From an uncultured Clostridium sp. (lineage in GTDB: Bacteria; Bacillota; Clostridia; Clostridiales; Clostridiaceae), in the NCBI GenBank assembly GCA_934755305.1, contig CAKVLD010000003.1, forward strand, positions 88,869-152,868: 64,000 bases of DNA, read 5' to 3'. The notes beneath the pieces were generated by a model, which worked only from the letters and a program-made list of their open reading frames with translations, ran no database searches and was not told where the DNA came from. Position 1 is the first letter of the stretch; each line of letters opens with the position of its first letter. Made by a program: the position numbers and the translations under genes. Shown here piece after piece: positions 45,889-55,425 of the stretch.

Positions 45889-47781
45889 TTAAACTTCAAA
45901 AATATAACTTGTATTAGGTAAAACCTTCAAAATTACTTTTCCCTCTTCCATTTCATAATTAAGTTTTTTACCAAATTCATCTTCTAGTTTATTAAATTTA
46001 TTTTTCCCAAAAATATTTATAGGAATTTCTATTTTTCTTTCTTTATTATCATTAGATATAACCATTATCCATAAAGTATCCTCTGTAAACCTAGCATATG
46101 AAAATACATAATCATCATTACTTATTATCTTAAATCCACCTTCAGTAAACGCCTTGTTATTCCTTTTTATATTGGCTAATTTACTATACAAATTATAATA
46201 AGGTGAATTATCTAAATCTACATTCCAATTCATAGGATAACGACACCCTTCCATATCATTTCTTCTACCATCTAGCCCTACTTCATCTCCATAATAAACA
46301 CTAGTACATCCTATTAAAGTAAATATCATAATTACTGCACCTCTATATTCTTCAAAGCTAATGTTTTTATTATTATGAAGTCTTGGTACATCATGGCTAT
46401 CTAAAAGGTTAAATTGATTTTCTTGTATAACTGTTGGAAGTTTAGATAAATGCTCCATTATACGACTACTTAAATCTTTAGCTGTTGGCTTATATTTAAT
46501 ATTTTGTAGAAGTTCACTTTTCATACTAGATAAATCTGTTTCCCCTAAAAACTCTCTTATAGGTTTTGCTGATCCATAATAATTCATAGGTGAATCCCAT
46601 TCATTCCCCTTTAAAAATTCTGAACAATCACTCCAGTCTTCTGCTAAAATATAAGCATTTTCATTAACTTCCTTTACGCTCTTATTAATTCCAGGCCAAA
46701 CTTCATGATGTAACTGTAATTCATTATTTCTAGCCATAGTATCTGCAACATCAAATCTCCATCCATCTATACTATATGGAGGTTTAAGCCACTTCTTAAC
46801 TAGAGAATCTTCCGACTCATAAATAATTTCTCTAAGCTCCTTAGAAGTATAATTTAAAGTTGGTAAAGTCTCTACATCAAACCAAGCTTTATATTCATTA
46901 TTATCTTTAAAGAAGTAATATTTTCTTTCTTTAGAATCTTTGTTATTATATGCTCCTATTGATTTATCAAAGAATACTCCCTCTTTATTAAACCACTTAT
47001 TAGCTATTCCAGTATGATTAATAGATACATCTAAAATAATTTTCATATTATTTTTATGAAGTTCATCCGTTAATTCAGCTAGAGCTTCATCTCCACCTAA
47101 GTGAGGATCAACTTTAAAATAATCTAAACAATCATATTTGTGTACAGTTGCCCCATAAAAAATTGGGTTTAAATATATAGCATTAACCCCTAGTTCTTTT
47201 AAGTATGGAATCTTATTTTTTACTCCTACTAAGTCTCCACCATAAAAGTCCAAGCAAAAATTCTCATTATATGGACCTGGAGCCTTATCCCAATTATCAA
47301 CATGAATAGTTTCATGACCATCAAAAGTATATTCTCCACTCTTAATATCTAATTCTTTATTTCCATTGCAAAATCTATCAGGGAAAATCTGATAAAATAC
47401 TGATTCCTTTACCCAAGAAGGTTGTTTATAATCAACTAATATTTTAAAATCATAAGTTTCATCAGGTATATAGGTAGTTATTTCTTTTTGAGTGTAATAA
47501 TAAACTATGTTTTCTGTTGGTATATAGAAATGATAGTGCAATACATCTTCATATACTTTTACACTTGTTTTATAGTATGCCAAGTTATTTTTCACTTTAT
47601 ATTTTTCCATTGGTAATAAATGTTCTATTCCATTTAATTTAGTTCTTAGTATAACTCCTTTTATTGGTGCTCCATCAAGCATCCTTATGGATATAGTAAC
47701 CTCTTCACCTTTCCTAGGTAATGGATTGCTTACAAAATATTTTGTCCCATCTGTGTAAATACTTTTTAACCATTGTTCCAT
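45889..47781 (-). CDS. Neopullulanase/cyclomaltodextrinase-like GH13 enzyme
   Basis: Cytoplasmic alpha-glucan hydrolase of 630 residues without a signal peptide. The N-terminal ~125 residues form a beta-sandwich (CBM34-like) as in neopullulanase/maltogenic amylase. Barrel motifs: SVFYQIFPDRFCNG, ILDVSINHTG, nucleophile in DGWRFDVADT, acid/base in ILAEDWSD and third Asp in LLDSHDVPR. These fit GH13_20 enzymes that open cyclodextrins or trim maltodextrins. It would act after the secreted amylase and pullulanase. A MerR gene follows on the same strand in the upstream sense only after a terminator-containing gap. Confidence 0.9.
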   Translation of the reverse strand: MEQWLKSIYTDGTKYFVSNPLPRKGEEVTISIRMLDGAPIKGVILRTKLNGIEHLLPMEKYKVKNNLAYYKTSVKVYEDVLHYHFYIPTENIVYYYTQKEITTYIPDETYDFKILVDYKQPSWVKESVFYQIFPDRFCNGNKELDIKSGEYTFDGHETIHVDNWDKAPGPYNENFCLDFYGGDLVGVKNKIPYLKELGVNAIYLNPIFYGATVHKYDCLDYFKVDPHLGGDEALAELTDELHKNNMKIILDVSINHTGIANKWFNKEGVFFDKSIGAYNNKDSKERKYYFFKDNNEYKAWFDVETLPTLNYTSKELREIIYESEDSLVKKWLKPPYSIDGWRFDVADTMARNNELQLHHEVWPGINKSVKEVNENAYILAEDWSDCSEFLKGNEWDSPMNYYGSAKPIREFLGETDLSSMKSELLQNIKYKPTAKDLSSRIMEHLSKLPTVIQENQFNLLDSHDVPRLHNNKNISFEEYRGAVIMIFTLIGCTSVYYGDEVGLDGRRNDMEGCRYPMNWNVDLDNSPYYNLYSKLANIKRNNKAFTEGGFKIISNDDYVFSYARFTEDTLWIMVISNDNKERKIEIPINIFGKNKFNKLEDEFGKKLNYEMEEGKVILKVLPNTSYIFEV

Positions 47782-47909
47782 ATTTTTTTACCCCTCTATT
47801 ATTAATTGTTTCACACCTCTATTTTACAATAGATGGTAAATCAAGTCATTGTGCAGGTTTCATAATAATTATGTAAAAAAACATTTGCATCAGAAGAATA
47901 TTTGCATTT

Positions 47910-47961
47910 AAAAAACATAGTATGCAAAAAAATATATATTTTTTTACATACTATGTTTTTT
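47910..47961 (-). terminator. Terminator after the MerR gene
   Basis: Perfect 15-base arms AAAAAACATAGTATG / CATACTATGTTTTTT; the T run follows on the minus strand. Confidence 0.9.
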
Positions 47962-47968
47962 CAATATC

Positions 47969-48763
47969 TTACTTTATAGCAATTGGGAAATATATTTCTG
48001 TAACTATTTCTTTACCATCCATTGGACCTGAAACATACTTTTCATATGGATTTCCCCCTGTTTTATAATTATTTTGATCTATCCACTCTAGTATTCTTCC
48101 ATAAGCATTAGAAAGACCTGAATAAGCTCCATTATATTTAGTAACCGCACATAAACTTCCTTTTAAAACTTTAGTATATTCATTACTTTCTTTAACCTCT
48201 ACTGCTACTTCTGTATCATTTTCTTTTTCATTAAATTCCTCACCATAATAAATAGACATCGGTGGCCCCAAAGGTTCCAACTTATTTTTAGATATAATCT
48301 CATATACTTTACCAATATATTTTCCATAATCATTAGTACTCATTAACTGTCTAGAAGATACTATATTCATATCCTTTGTATTAATAACTTTAACTTCCAT
48401 TTCATCAACAAATGACATAATATCAAATCCTTTCTTTAACCTTGAAATATCATACTGCATTTGTTTTTCTATCTTATAAAATTTATTTATAATACTCTTT
48501 ATCTCTTTTTCTTTATCTAAGATCTTATTTAAAATAAATTCTATATTATTTTCTTTTTGTATTTCTTTAATTTCCTCTAAGGAAAAATCATATTCTTTTA
48601 ACCTAGACACAAGAAGCATATCTCTTATTTGATTTGTTTCATAAAATCTATAACCATTCTCTTCATTTACAAACCTAGGTTTAATCAGCCCTATCTCATC
48701 ATAGTGTCTTAAGGTTCTAGTAGTGACTTTACATATCTTTGAAAATTCCCCTATAGAAAGCAT
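47969..48763 (-). CDS. MerR-family regulator with GyrI-like effector domain
   Basis: The N-terminal ~70 residues are a MerR winged helix-turn-helix (SIGEFSKICKVTTRTLRHYD, GLIKPRF...GYRFYE), then a coiled-coil dimer helix, then a C-terminal GyrI/BmrR-type ligand domain (~115-264, ending EIVTEIYFPIAIK). The 264-residue length matches BmrR/multidrug sensors. Its own promoter has the stretched 19-base spacer typical of MerR targets, with a dyad in the spacer, so autoregulation is likely. No adjacent efflux gene lies in its operon; the MATE pump is 18 kb away. Confidence 0.92.
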   Translation of the reverse strand: MLSIGEFSKICKVTTRTLRHYDEIGLIKPRFVNEENGYRFYETNQIRDMLLVSRLKEYDFSLEEIKEIQKENNIEFILNKILDKEKEIKSIINKFYKIEKQMQYDISRLKKGFDIMSFVDEMEVKVINTKDMNIVSSRQLMSTNDYGKYIGKVYEIISKNKLEPLGPPMSIYYGEEFNEKENDTEVAVEVKESNEYTKVLKGSLCAVTKYNGAYSGLSNAYGRILEWIDQNNYKTGGNPYEKYVSGPMDGKEIVTEIYFPIAIK

Positions 48764-48803
48764 ATTTTCCCCTCCTTAAAGTTTAAAGCTAGCTTATAAA
48801 TAA

Positions 48804-48834
48804 ATTATAGATATTTACGTAACGTTAAAGTCAA
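48804..48834 (-). promoter_or_regulatory. MerR-type promoter with 19-bp spacer
   Basis: TTGACT, 19 bases, TATAAT on the minus strand. The spacer contains TTAACGTTACGTAAA, a near-palindrome of 7+1+7 bases. Elongated spacers with a central dyad are diagnostic of MerR-controlled promoters. The start codon is 40 bases downstream. Confidence 0.75.
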
Positions 48835-48930
48835 TAACTTTTTAACGTCTTAACCTCTTTAATACCTTTAAACCCTGTAATTATCAGCCTTCCCGCTTTT
48901 TAAATTTTATATTGGTCTAGACGTAAAAAA

Positions 48931-48964
48931 AGCTATCGTACCACAATTACTTGGTATGATAGCT
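48931..48964 (-). terminator. Terminator after the AAA-ATPase/PDDEXK pseudogene
   Basis: AGCTATCATACCA and TGGTACGATAGCT pair with one wobble across an eight-base loop, followed by TTTTTTT on the minus strand. Confidence 0.85.
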
Positions 48965-48996
48965 CTATCTTTATTATACTTTCATATTGTCATTTT

Positions 48997-50064
48997 CTAA
49001 ACCCAGACAATAAATATTTCTTTATTATCTATCATCAACTTTTCAGACTTATATTCCTTACCTTTATTAAAATTATAAATTAATAAATATCCAACATCTA
49101 AATCTTGATTATCTAAGTACTCTACTAATTGCTTTAAACCTTTTTTATGATATTCTTCTCCACGCCATATCTTAAGTTCTACTAAATACTTTTCTTTTAA
49201 ATAAGTTACTATAACATCTAATCTTTTTTCTTCTGATATTTGAACTTCCTTAAAATCAAATCCTGTGCCATTAATTATTGGTTTAATAAAAGCTAAGAAT
49301 AATAATCTTCCTTCTCTTTCAATAAACTTAGAATCTAAAGTACTATATTGCTCTTTAAAAAATTGTTGAAACTTTAATAAAACCTTCTCGAAATCCAATC
49401 CAGTACTAGTTACAAAATTATCTTTAAAATTATAATAAGACATATCTATATTCTCTTCAATTTTAGAAGAAAAATAATTATATAGTCTTTGCTTAAATAT
49501 ATTATTAGCTATTTTAACTTTTCCATCAACTTCTTTGAAATACCCAAACATATAGCACATATCTATAATTTTATTATCTATAACAAAGCTTTTCTCTGTA
49601 CCATTAATTATTAAATCATAAATATAATCTTGTAACTCTGTATTATTTTCAACATTTTTTATAAGATCATCAAATAAAGTATTTTTTTCATTTAATAAAA
49701 TCTTAATAGCTTTCAAAATAACTTGTTCATCCCACACCAATACATGCATATCCTCATTAATGATTTGACAAAGCCTACTTACCAAAAAAGGATAACCAGA
49801 TGTATATTTATAAAGGATCTCTGAAATTGCTTTAGTATTCATGTTTAAATTATTATCATCACAATAATCTTTAATCATGGTTTCAATTTCCTTACTGCTA
49901 AAACTCATATCTATATCAAATTTAACAGCTATATTCTAAGGACTATTATACCTTACCTCTTCACTATCTCTTATTTTTAACTTTAAATTTTTTATATCAT
50001 AAACTCCAGCAAGAATTACACTACTAAAACTTTTATCTTTTCCTTGTTGTCTTAATAAATACCT
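48997..50064 (-). pseudogene. Decayed AAA-ATPase_like/PDDEXK_9 protein gene (5' deleted, in-frame stop)
   Basis: The intact part from ATG 49908 encodes 303 residues: a winged C-lid of an ATPase (FSSKEIETMIKDYC, SGYPFLVSRLCQII) and a PDDEXK-like nuclease fold (RLDVIVTYLKEKYLVELKIW, QLVEYLDNQDLDVGYLL). That ATG has no ribosome site. In the same frame upstream, the DNA still encodes ATPase sequence (YLLRQQGKDKSFSSVILAG, then VYDIKNLK), interrupted by a TAG at 49936-49938 where the family has a Trp. The coding sequence begins abruptly 18 bases after the deoB stop, so the Walker-A half is missing. Full-length relatives are ~550 residues with unknown cellular role. Confidence 0.8.
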
Positions 50065-50081
50065 ACTTTATATTTAAATCT

Positions 50082-51272
50082 CTATTTTAATTCACCTAAA
50101 ACAGATTTTCCTATAGTATTTTCTGGCATATTAACTTCAAAGTTATCTGCTATTGTAGCTCCAATATTAGCAAAACAATCGCTTGTTTCTAATATTCCAT
50201 GACCTTTCATTGATGGTGAGTAAGCTAAGAATGGTACATGTTCACGAGTATGGTCTGTACCAGTGTAAGTTGGATCATTTCCATGATCTGCAGTTATTAT
50301 AAGTAAGTCATCTTCTTTTAATTTTTCTAAAATCTTACCTAAATTAACATCAAACTTTTCAAGTTCTTCTGCATAGCCTACTGGATTTCTTCTATGTCCC
50401 CATAAAGCATCAAAATCAACTAAATTTACAAAACATAATCCTTTAAAGTCCTTATCCATTATTTCTAAAGTTTGCTCCATTCCATGAACTGAACTCTTTG
50501 ACTTATGAGATTCTGTAATTCCTTCTCCATCAAAAATATCATTTATTTTTCCTACAGAAATAACATCAAAATTATTATCCTTTAATACATTAAGAATAGT
50601 TCTTCCATATGGCTTTAAGGCATAATCATGTCTATTACTTGTACGTGTAAAATGACCTTTTCCTGTTCCTATATATGGTCTTGCAATAACTCTTCCAACC
50701 TTCCATTCATCTTTCATAGTTAAGTCTCTTGCAATTTCGCAACATCTATATAACTCATCAAGACCAAAAGTTTCTTCATGACCACAAATTTGCAAAACTG
50801 AATCTGCTGAAGTATAAACTATCATATCTCCAGTTTTCATTTGATGTTCACCAAGTTCATCTAATATTTCTGTACCACTTGCACTTTTATTTCCTACTAT
50901 TTTATGACCTGTTCTTTTTTCTAATTCATCTAAAAGTTCCTTTGGAAATCCTGTTTCTGTGAAAGTTTGAAATGGTGTAGTTATATGTAACCCCATCATT
51001 TCCCAATGTCCTGTCATTGTATCTTTTCCTATACTAGCTTCCTTCATCTTCATTTGATATCCTAAAGGAGCTTCAACAGGCTCTACATGATTTATTGGAT
51101 GTAAATTCGCTATCCCCATCTTTTGTAGATTTGGAATATTAAAACTATCTACAGACTTTGCTATGTGTCCTAGAGTGTCTACATTAACATCTCCATACTC
51201 CTTTGAATCATCCATTTGTCCTATTCCTAGAGAATCTATTACTATAGTAAATATTCTATTATATCTCTTCAT
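50082..51272 (-). CDS. deoB: Phosphopentomutase
   Basis: Converts (deoxy)ribose-1-phosphate to the 5-phosphate in nucleoside salvage. Alkaline-phosphatase superfamily metal sites are visible: [12 protein letters not shown] with Asp near the N-terminus, the phospho-acceptor Thr in [10 protein letters not shown], and late ligands in [19 protein letters not shown]. The start is ATG at 51272 with AAGGAG eight bases before (396 residues); an ATG at 51293 overlaps the ribosome site. It appears monocistronic here; no deoD or pdp gene adjoins it. Confidence 0.96.
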   Translation of the reverse strand: MKRYNRIFTIVIDSLGIGQMDDSKEYGDVNVDTLGHIAKSVDSFNIPNLQKMGIANLHPINHVEPVEAPLGYQMKMKEASIGKDTMTGHWEMMGLHITTPFQTFTETGFPKELLDELEKRTGHKIVGNKSASGTEILDELGEHQMKTGDMIVYTSADSVLQICGHEETFGLDELYRCCEIARDLTMKDEWKVGRVIARPYIGTGKGHFTRTSNRHDYALKPYGRTILNVLKDNNFDVISVGKINDIFDGEGITESHKSKSSVHGMEQTLEIMDKDFKGLCFVNLVDFDALWGHRRNPVGYAEELEKFDVNLGKILEKLKEDDLLIITADHGNDPTYTGTDHTREHVPFLAYSPSMKGHGILETSDCFANIGATIADNFEVNMPENTIGKSVLGELK

Positions 51273-51644
51273 TAAAAACACTCCTTCATTCATTTGATTA
51301 TATTAATTATAACCTTTATCTCACAATCTATCTATACATAGTGTAAAGCTTTATATTTAAATAAAATTTTTCTCTACTAAGTATATAATTATTCCTACTA
51401 CTTCTTCTTTATTAACTCTCTATTATTCCCTTGTTTTTTGAATATTGCAAATGTCGAACAAATCCTATATTATAAAGGTAAGAACAAAATCCTTTTTTTC
51501 CTAACTACTAAAAGTTTTATAAGTTATATAAAAATAGTCTCAATTTAATAACAGTTAAGGTCAAACTATTCCCTTATTTCTGTGACTAATTTATTATATA
51601 TTGTGGATAACTTTAGATTACTTAATACATAAGGAGTTGATTGT
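51273..51644. other. Divergent intergenic region between deoB and the C_GCAxxG_C_C gene
   Basis: No gene. A promoter-like TTGCAA-17-TATTAT lies at 51445-51473 on the plus strand, which gives a ~165-base leader for the downstream gene. I saw no riboswitch fold or strong hairpin in that leader. The deoB promoter was not identified with confidence. Confidence 0.45.
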
Positions 51645-52007
51645 ATGAAAAAACCATCAGAATATCTTGCAAGTGGATATAATTGTGCAGAATCTATAAT
51701 TAAATGCTATAATGAGGATTTCGATAAAGATATCCCTTTATCCATAGGAAGCAGCCTTGGGGGTGGAGCTTGTGTAGGTAGCCTTTGTGGTGCTTTAAAT
51801 GGATCTTTAGTTATAATTGGATATGAAAAAGGTAGAAATGATAATTCTGAAATGAATGAAGCTAGAAGCTATGCTAAAAAGTTTATGGATATAGCTAGAG
51901 AAAAATATTCAACATTTCTTTGTAGAGAACTAAAAGCTAATAAAGTAAGCTGTGCAGAAATCTCAGATTTCTCTTATGAAACTTTGCTTAAGATATTAGA
52001 GATGTAG
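51645..52007 (+). CDS. C_GCAxxG_C_C family probable redox protein
   Basis: Small 120-residue protein matching the C-GCAxxG-C-C pattern: C in YNCAES, GGGACVGSLCGALNG, then C in FLCREL and a last C in VSCAEI. The family is thought to carry redox-active or metal-binding cysteines and often lies next to redox or transport genes. AAGGAG precedes the ATG. It stands alone between deoB and a terminator, so the neighbours do not help. The biochemical role is unknown. Confidence 0.85.
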   Translation: MKKPSEYLASGYNCAESIIKCYNEDFDKDIPLSIGSSLGGGACVGSLCGALNGSLVIIGYEKGRNDNSEMNEARSYAKKFMDIAREKYSTFLCRELKANKVSCAEISDFSYETLLKILEM

Positions 52008-52015
52008 TGTGAACT

Positions 52016-52087
52016 AAAAAAGATATATTATATTTGCTCCGCTGAGACTAATTTGACTTTGGGGAGCAAATATAATATATCTTTTTT
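52016..52087. terminator. Exceptionally long perfect hairpin terminator
   Basis: Two 25-base arms (52016-52040, 52063-52087) are perfect complements, starting in AAAAAAGATATATT and ending in TTTTTT, with a 22-base loop. It lies between convergent genes and can end transcripts from both strands. Confidence 0.9.
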
Positions 52088-52182
52088 GTAATCACAATAC
52101 TCTCTATTATCTTCCTACTCTCATTTATAAAAACTATATTATACTTGTTACTCTGAAGATAGTTTGATTTCTGAATACTTTT

Positions 52183-53394
52183 CTATTTTCCTAATAGATA
52201 TATTAACCCTCTAGCTAAGTACTCTCCCCAACATAAATAATCATGACCACTTCCAAACTCTTCGAAGAATACTTCATAGCCTAAATCTTTTAACGTATCT
52301 TTTAAATTTATATTTGTATCCTGCATACTTTTTGTTGGTTCTATGGAACCTACATTTATGTAAAATTTAATTGGTAACTTTTCTATCTTTCTAAATTCAT
52401 TACTCATCCATGTATATTTAGTGTCATCATATCCTTCTCTTTTATACCAATAAGAGCCTGACTCTGATAACACATTTCCAAAAATATTAGGATATTTTAA
52501 TGCACTATATGATGCTGCAAGTCCTCCAAGACTATAGCCTCCTATTACATTTTTAGAGGAATCATCTGAAATATTATATCTTTCTTTTATAAAATCTATA
52601 ACTTCCTCAGCTGTGAATTTTGTAAAAGCATCATTACATTTTAAGTTTTCTCCTCGGTCTTTTGTTGCATCAATAAATGCTGCTATTACTGGGGGTATTT
52701 TTTTGCTATAGATAAGATTGTCTAATACATTTAATCCATTTAAAATATTTATAAATTCAAACCCATCATTTAATACTAAAATTCCATAGGGTTTTCCCTC
52801 TTCATTATAACTATGAGGAACATATACACTTATGTTTCTTTCTTCTTTTAGTATTTCACTATTAATTGAATGTTTATATAACTTCCCTTTAAAAGCAGCA
52901 CTATTTTCTTTAGTCCAAATATCTTCCTTGCAATTTTCTAAAACTACATAAGGTACTAAATTATATTTATCATTAACCTTACCTTTGAAATTTAGTGCTT
53001 TTTTATTAAATTCATCACCTTCAGTATTTTTCCATCTTCTTTCCCAATCATTATTTAGAGGATCATTAGGAGAAAATTGATAAGTAAACTTTATATTCTT
53101 TTTTACCTTATAGGATATGTACCATAAATCTGTATTTTCTAATTTATCCATAATACAATTCTCTAATTTTCTCATACCTACTGGAGGAATTAATACTACA
53201 TTATTAAGAGGCTTCTTTTCTCTATATATAATAGTTACTAGCCTTTCTTCATCATTTCCTTTAATATTTTCAATTAAAGGTGCACCTTTTTCTTCTATTT
53301 CACTCCAAAATAAACTTAAAGCTTCTAAATTACCGGCTTCTATTTCTTTTTTTAACTTTTCTATTTTCGAATTTATAAGATTAGACCTCTCCAT
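52183..53394 (-). CDS. Enterochelin esterase-like alpha/beta hydrolase
   Basis: Predicted cytoplasmic esterase of 403 residues. The N-terminal ~150 residues resemble the Fes-type beta-sandwich (FTYQFSPNDPLNNDW), followed by an esterase-D/Fes alpha/beta hydrolase domain. The nucleophile Ser is in IGGYSLGGLAAS, the catalytic His in FGSGHDYLCWGE, and an Asp/Glu lies between. No siderophore transport genes adjoin it, so iron-related hydrolysis is only a possibility; a feruloyl or other ester substrate is equally open. It stands alone upstream of the molybdenum cofactor block. Confidence 0.82.
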   Translation of the reverse strand: MERSNLINSKIEKLKKEIEAGNLEALSLFWSEIEEKGAPLIENIKGNDEERLVTIIYREKKPLNNVVLIPPVGMRKLENCIMDKLENTDLWYISYKVKKNIKFTYQFSPNDPLNNDWERRWKNTEGDEFNKKALNFKGKVNDKYNLVPYVVLENCKEDIWTKENSAAFKGKLYKHSINSEILKEERNISVYVPHSYNEEGKPYGILVLNDGFEFINILNGLNVLDNLIYSKKIPPVIAAFIDATKDRGENLKCNDAFTKFTAEEVIDFIKERYNISDDSSKNVIGGYSLGGLAASYSALKYPNIFGNVLSESGSYWYKREGYDDTKYTWMSNEFRKIEKLPIKFYINVGSIEPTKSMQDTNINLKDTLKDLGYEVFFEEFGSGHDYLCWGEYLARGLIYLLGK

Positions 53395-53451
53395 ATATCA
53401 AACCTCCATAAAACTTATTTATAATGATATACTAACATAAGTATGTAAAAA

Positions 53452-53489
53452 GAAGATGCACCAAAACCTAAAAATCTTGATACATCTTC
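53452..53489 (-). terminator. Terminator ending the nitrate/molybdenum cofactor block
   Basis: GAAGATG / CATCTTC stem followed by TTTTT on the minus strand, right after the MogA-like gene. The loop is long (24 bases). Confidence 0.65.
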
Positions 53490-53495
53490 ATCATC

Positions 53496-53987
53496 TTACT
53501 TTCTTGCACAATTTGTAGCTGTTCCTTTTAAAATTTGTAATCCATGTTTAAGTTCTGAAATTATGTACTCTAAACATTCAGTTACAGCTTTAGGACTTCC
53601 AGGTAAATTAATAATAAGAGTTTCTTTTCTTATTCCTGCTGTAGCTCTGCTAAGCATTGCTCTTTTAGTAAATTGCATACTATATTGTCTCATAGCTTCT
53701 GGAATTCCTGGAACTCTTCTTTCTGTAATATCTAAAGTTGCTTCTGGCATACAATCTCTTTTTGAAAATCCAGTCCCACCTGTTGTAAGTATTAAATCTG
53801 CTCTATCTTCATCGCATATTTCTTTCATCTTTGCACTAAGCATATCTCTTTCATCAGGTAGTATTACCATTTCTACTACTTCAAAGTCATGTTCTTTAAC
53901 TATCTTTTCAATAGTTGGTCCACTTTTATCTTCTCTTTCTCCTCTATAACCAGTATCACTTGATGTAATTATTGCTACTCTGAACAT
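53496..53987 (-). CDS. MogA/MoaB-family molybdopterin adenylyltransferase
   Basis: Activates molybdopterin by adenylylation before metal insertion. The 163-residue protein has the MoCF domain motifs TTGGTGFSKRDCMPEAT (near residue 68) and INLPGSPKAVTECL (near 130), and GYRGEREDKSG near the N-terminus. It overlaps the MOSC gene by 13 bases, so they are co-translated. It is the last gene of the block. MogA and MoaB cannot be separated with certainty by eye. Confidence 0.92.
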   Translation of the reverse strand: MFRVAIITSSDTGYRGEREDKSGPTIEKIVKEHDFEVVEMVILPDERDMLSAKMKEICDEDRADLILTTGGTGFSKRDCMPEATLDITERRVPGIPEAMRQYSMQFTKRAMLSRATAGIRKETLIINLPGSPKAVTECLEYIISELKHGLQILKGTATNCARK

Positions 53988-54409
53988 ATTTCAAAATCAT
54001 CTCCAACCTTAATTTTTCCACCATGTATTACTTTTGTAAATACCCCCTCTCTTGGCATTATACAATCTCCAACTCTTTTGTATATTTCGCAATGAGAGTG
54101 ACACTTCTTTCCTACTTGAGTAAGTTCTAATATTACGTCATTACATTTGAATCTTGTTCCTATTGGTAATGTCTTAAAATCAAATCCTTCTACTAATATA
54201 TTTTCTCCAAAATCTCCGTCAATTACATTACCACCTTTTTCATTAAATTCCTTAACTCTATCATAAGATAGTAAACTTACTTGTCTATGCCAATTTCCAC
54301 CATGAGCATCATTTTCTATTCCATATCCTTCTACTACATTGCATTCTTGAATATTTCTTTTTACTGTACCTCTTTTTTCACTTATACATACTGCTATAAC
54401 TTTTCCCAT
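53975..54409 (-). CDS. MOSC-domain protein
   Basis: MOSC domains handle sulfur or sulfide near the molybdenum cofactor. This 144-residue protein has GNWHRQVSLLSYD, FGENILVEG and QVGKKCHSHCEIYKRVGDC, where the Cys and His-rich stretch fits the expected sulfur-carrying site. I use ATG at 54409, eight bases after GGAGG; an earlier ATG at 54424 overlaps that site. It sits between moaA and the MogA-like gene, overlapping the latter by 13 bases. Confidence 0.88.
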   Translation of the reverse strand: MGKVIAVCISEKRGTVKRNIQECNVVEGYGIENDAHGGNWHRQVSLLSYDRVKEFNEKGGNVIDGDFGENILVEGFDFKTLPIGTRFKCNDVILELTQVGKKCHSHCEIYKRVGDCIMPREGVFTKVIHGGKIKVGDDFEICSE

Positions 54410-54436
54410 TTTATTATCCTCCATATTCTCTTTTTT

Positions 54437-55423
54437 CTATCCACCTATTTGTGACATAGAACGCTTGTCAATCTTGTCTTTTGTTATGTTATCAATTTTA
54501 TTAAAATTATGGCTCTTAGGTTTATTATGAATACACTCTTCTATCTCTTTAATTATCTCTGTATCATTAGCACCTTTTAATAATAATTCTTTTAAATTTA
54601 CTCCTGAATTATAATGAAGACAACTTTTTAAAAATCCTTCTGAAGTTAGTCTTACTCTATTACAACTGTCACAGAATTTATGATTAATAGCACTTATAAA
54701 TCCTATTTTACCTTTATATCCTTCTAAGCTATAGTAATGACTTGGGCCATTTCCTAACTTTCCATTATACACCTCTAAGGGGCCTATTCTTCTTTCTATT
54801 ATCTCTTTAATTTCATCTTCACTATAGCTCTCCATATTTTTTCCAAAGCCTATTGGCATAAGCTCTATAAATCTTACACTTAAGTTTTTGTCTTTTGCTA
54901 AATTTACTATATTAATAAGATCTTCTTCTGTTTCACCTTTTATAGGTACTGCATTTATCTTAACTCTTAAATTTTCATAAGATAAAGATTTATCTATAGC
55001 CCTAAGTACTTTATTTACATCTCCAAGTCTAGTTAATTTCTTGAATTCTTTTTTGTCTATAGTATCAATGCTTATGTTTACCGCATCAAGTCCTGCCTTA
55101 ACTAAATCATCTATTTTTTCTTCTAAAAGTATTCCATTTGTAGTTAAGGTAACTTCTTTTATCCCTTCAATATCTTTTATACCTTTAATAATCACTTCAA
55201 GATCTTTTCTTACTAAAGGTTCACCACCAGTTATTTTTATTTTTTCTATTCCTACCTTTGAAAATAACTTACATAATTTGATTATTTCTTCATAGGATAA
55301 TAGCTTTTCTTTATTTATTAATTTTACTCCTTCTTCTGGCATACAATAAACACATCTTAGGTTACATCTATCTGTTATTGAAATTCTAATATAATCAATT
55401 TTTCTTTTATGTACATCAAGCAT
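54437..55423 (-). CDS. moaA: GTP 3',8-cyclase MoaA
   Basis: Radical-SAM enzyme starting molybdenum cofactor synthesis from GTP. Residues C20, C24 and C27 (TDRCNLRCVYCMPEEG) bind the first 4Fe-4S cluster; C-terminal cysteines in FCDSCNRVRL and FLKSCL bind the second. The tail ends in GG, as in functional MoaA. ATG at 55423 (328 residues) follows the mobB stop by two bases and has AAGGG upstream; a longer start at 55456 lies inside mobB. Strong family match. Confidence 0.96.
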   Translation of the reverse strand: MLDVHKRKIDYIRISITDRCNLRCVYCMPEEGVKLINKEKLLSYEEIIKLCKLFSKVGIEKIKITGGEPLVRKDLEVIIKGIKDIEGIKEVTLTTNGILLEEKIDDLVKAGLDAVNISIDTIDKKEFKKLTRLGDVNKVLRAIDKSLSYENLRVKINAVPIKGETEEDLINIVNLAKDKNLSVRFIELMPIGFGKNMESYSEDEIKEIIERRIGPLEVYNGKLGNGPSHYYSLEGYKGKIGFISAINHKFCDSCNRVRLTSEGFLKSCLHYNSGVNLKELLLKGANDTEIIKEIEECIHNKPKSHNFNKIDNITKDKIDKRSMSQIGG

Positions 55424-55425
55424 AA

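Noticed and set aside
48997..49908. Stand-alone 303-residue protein from the ATG at 49908
   Set aside because: The family sequence continues in frame upstream past a stop codon, and the ATG lacks a ribosome site; treated as a pseudogene.
53563..53949. 128-residue open frame opposite the MogA-like gene
   Set aside because: Fully within a well-supported gene on the other strand; no ribosome site or family motif.
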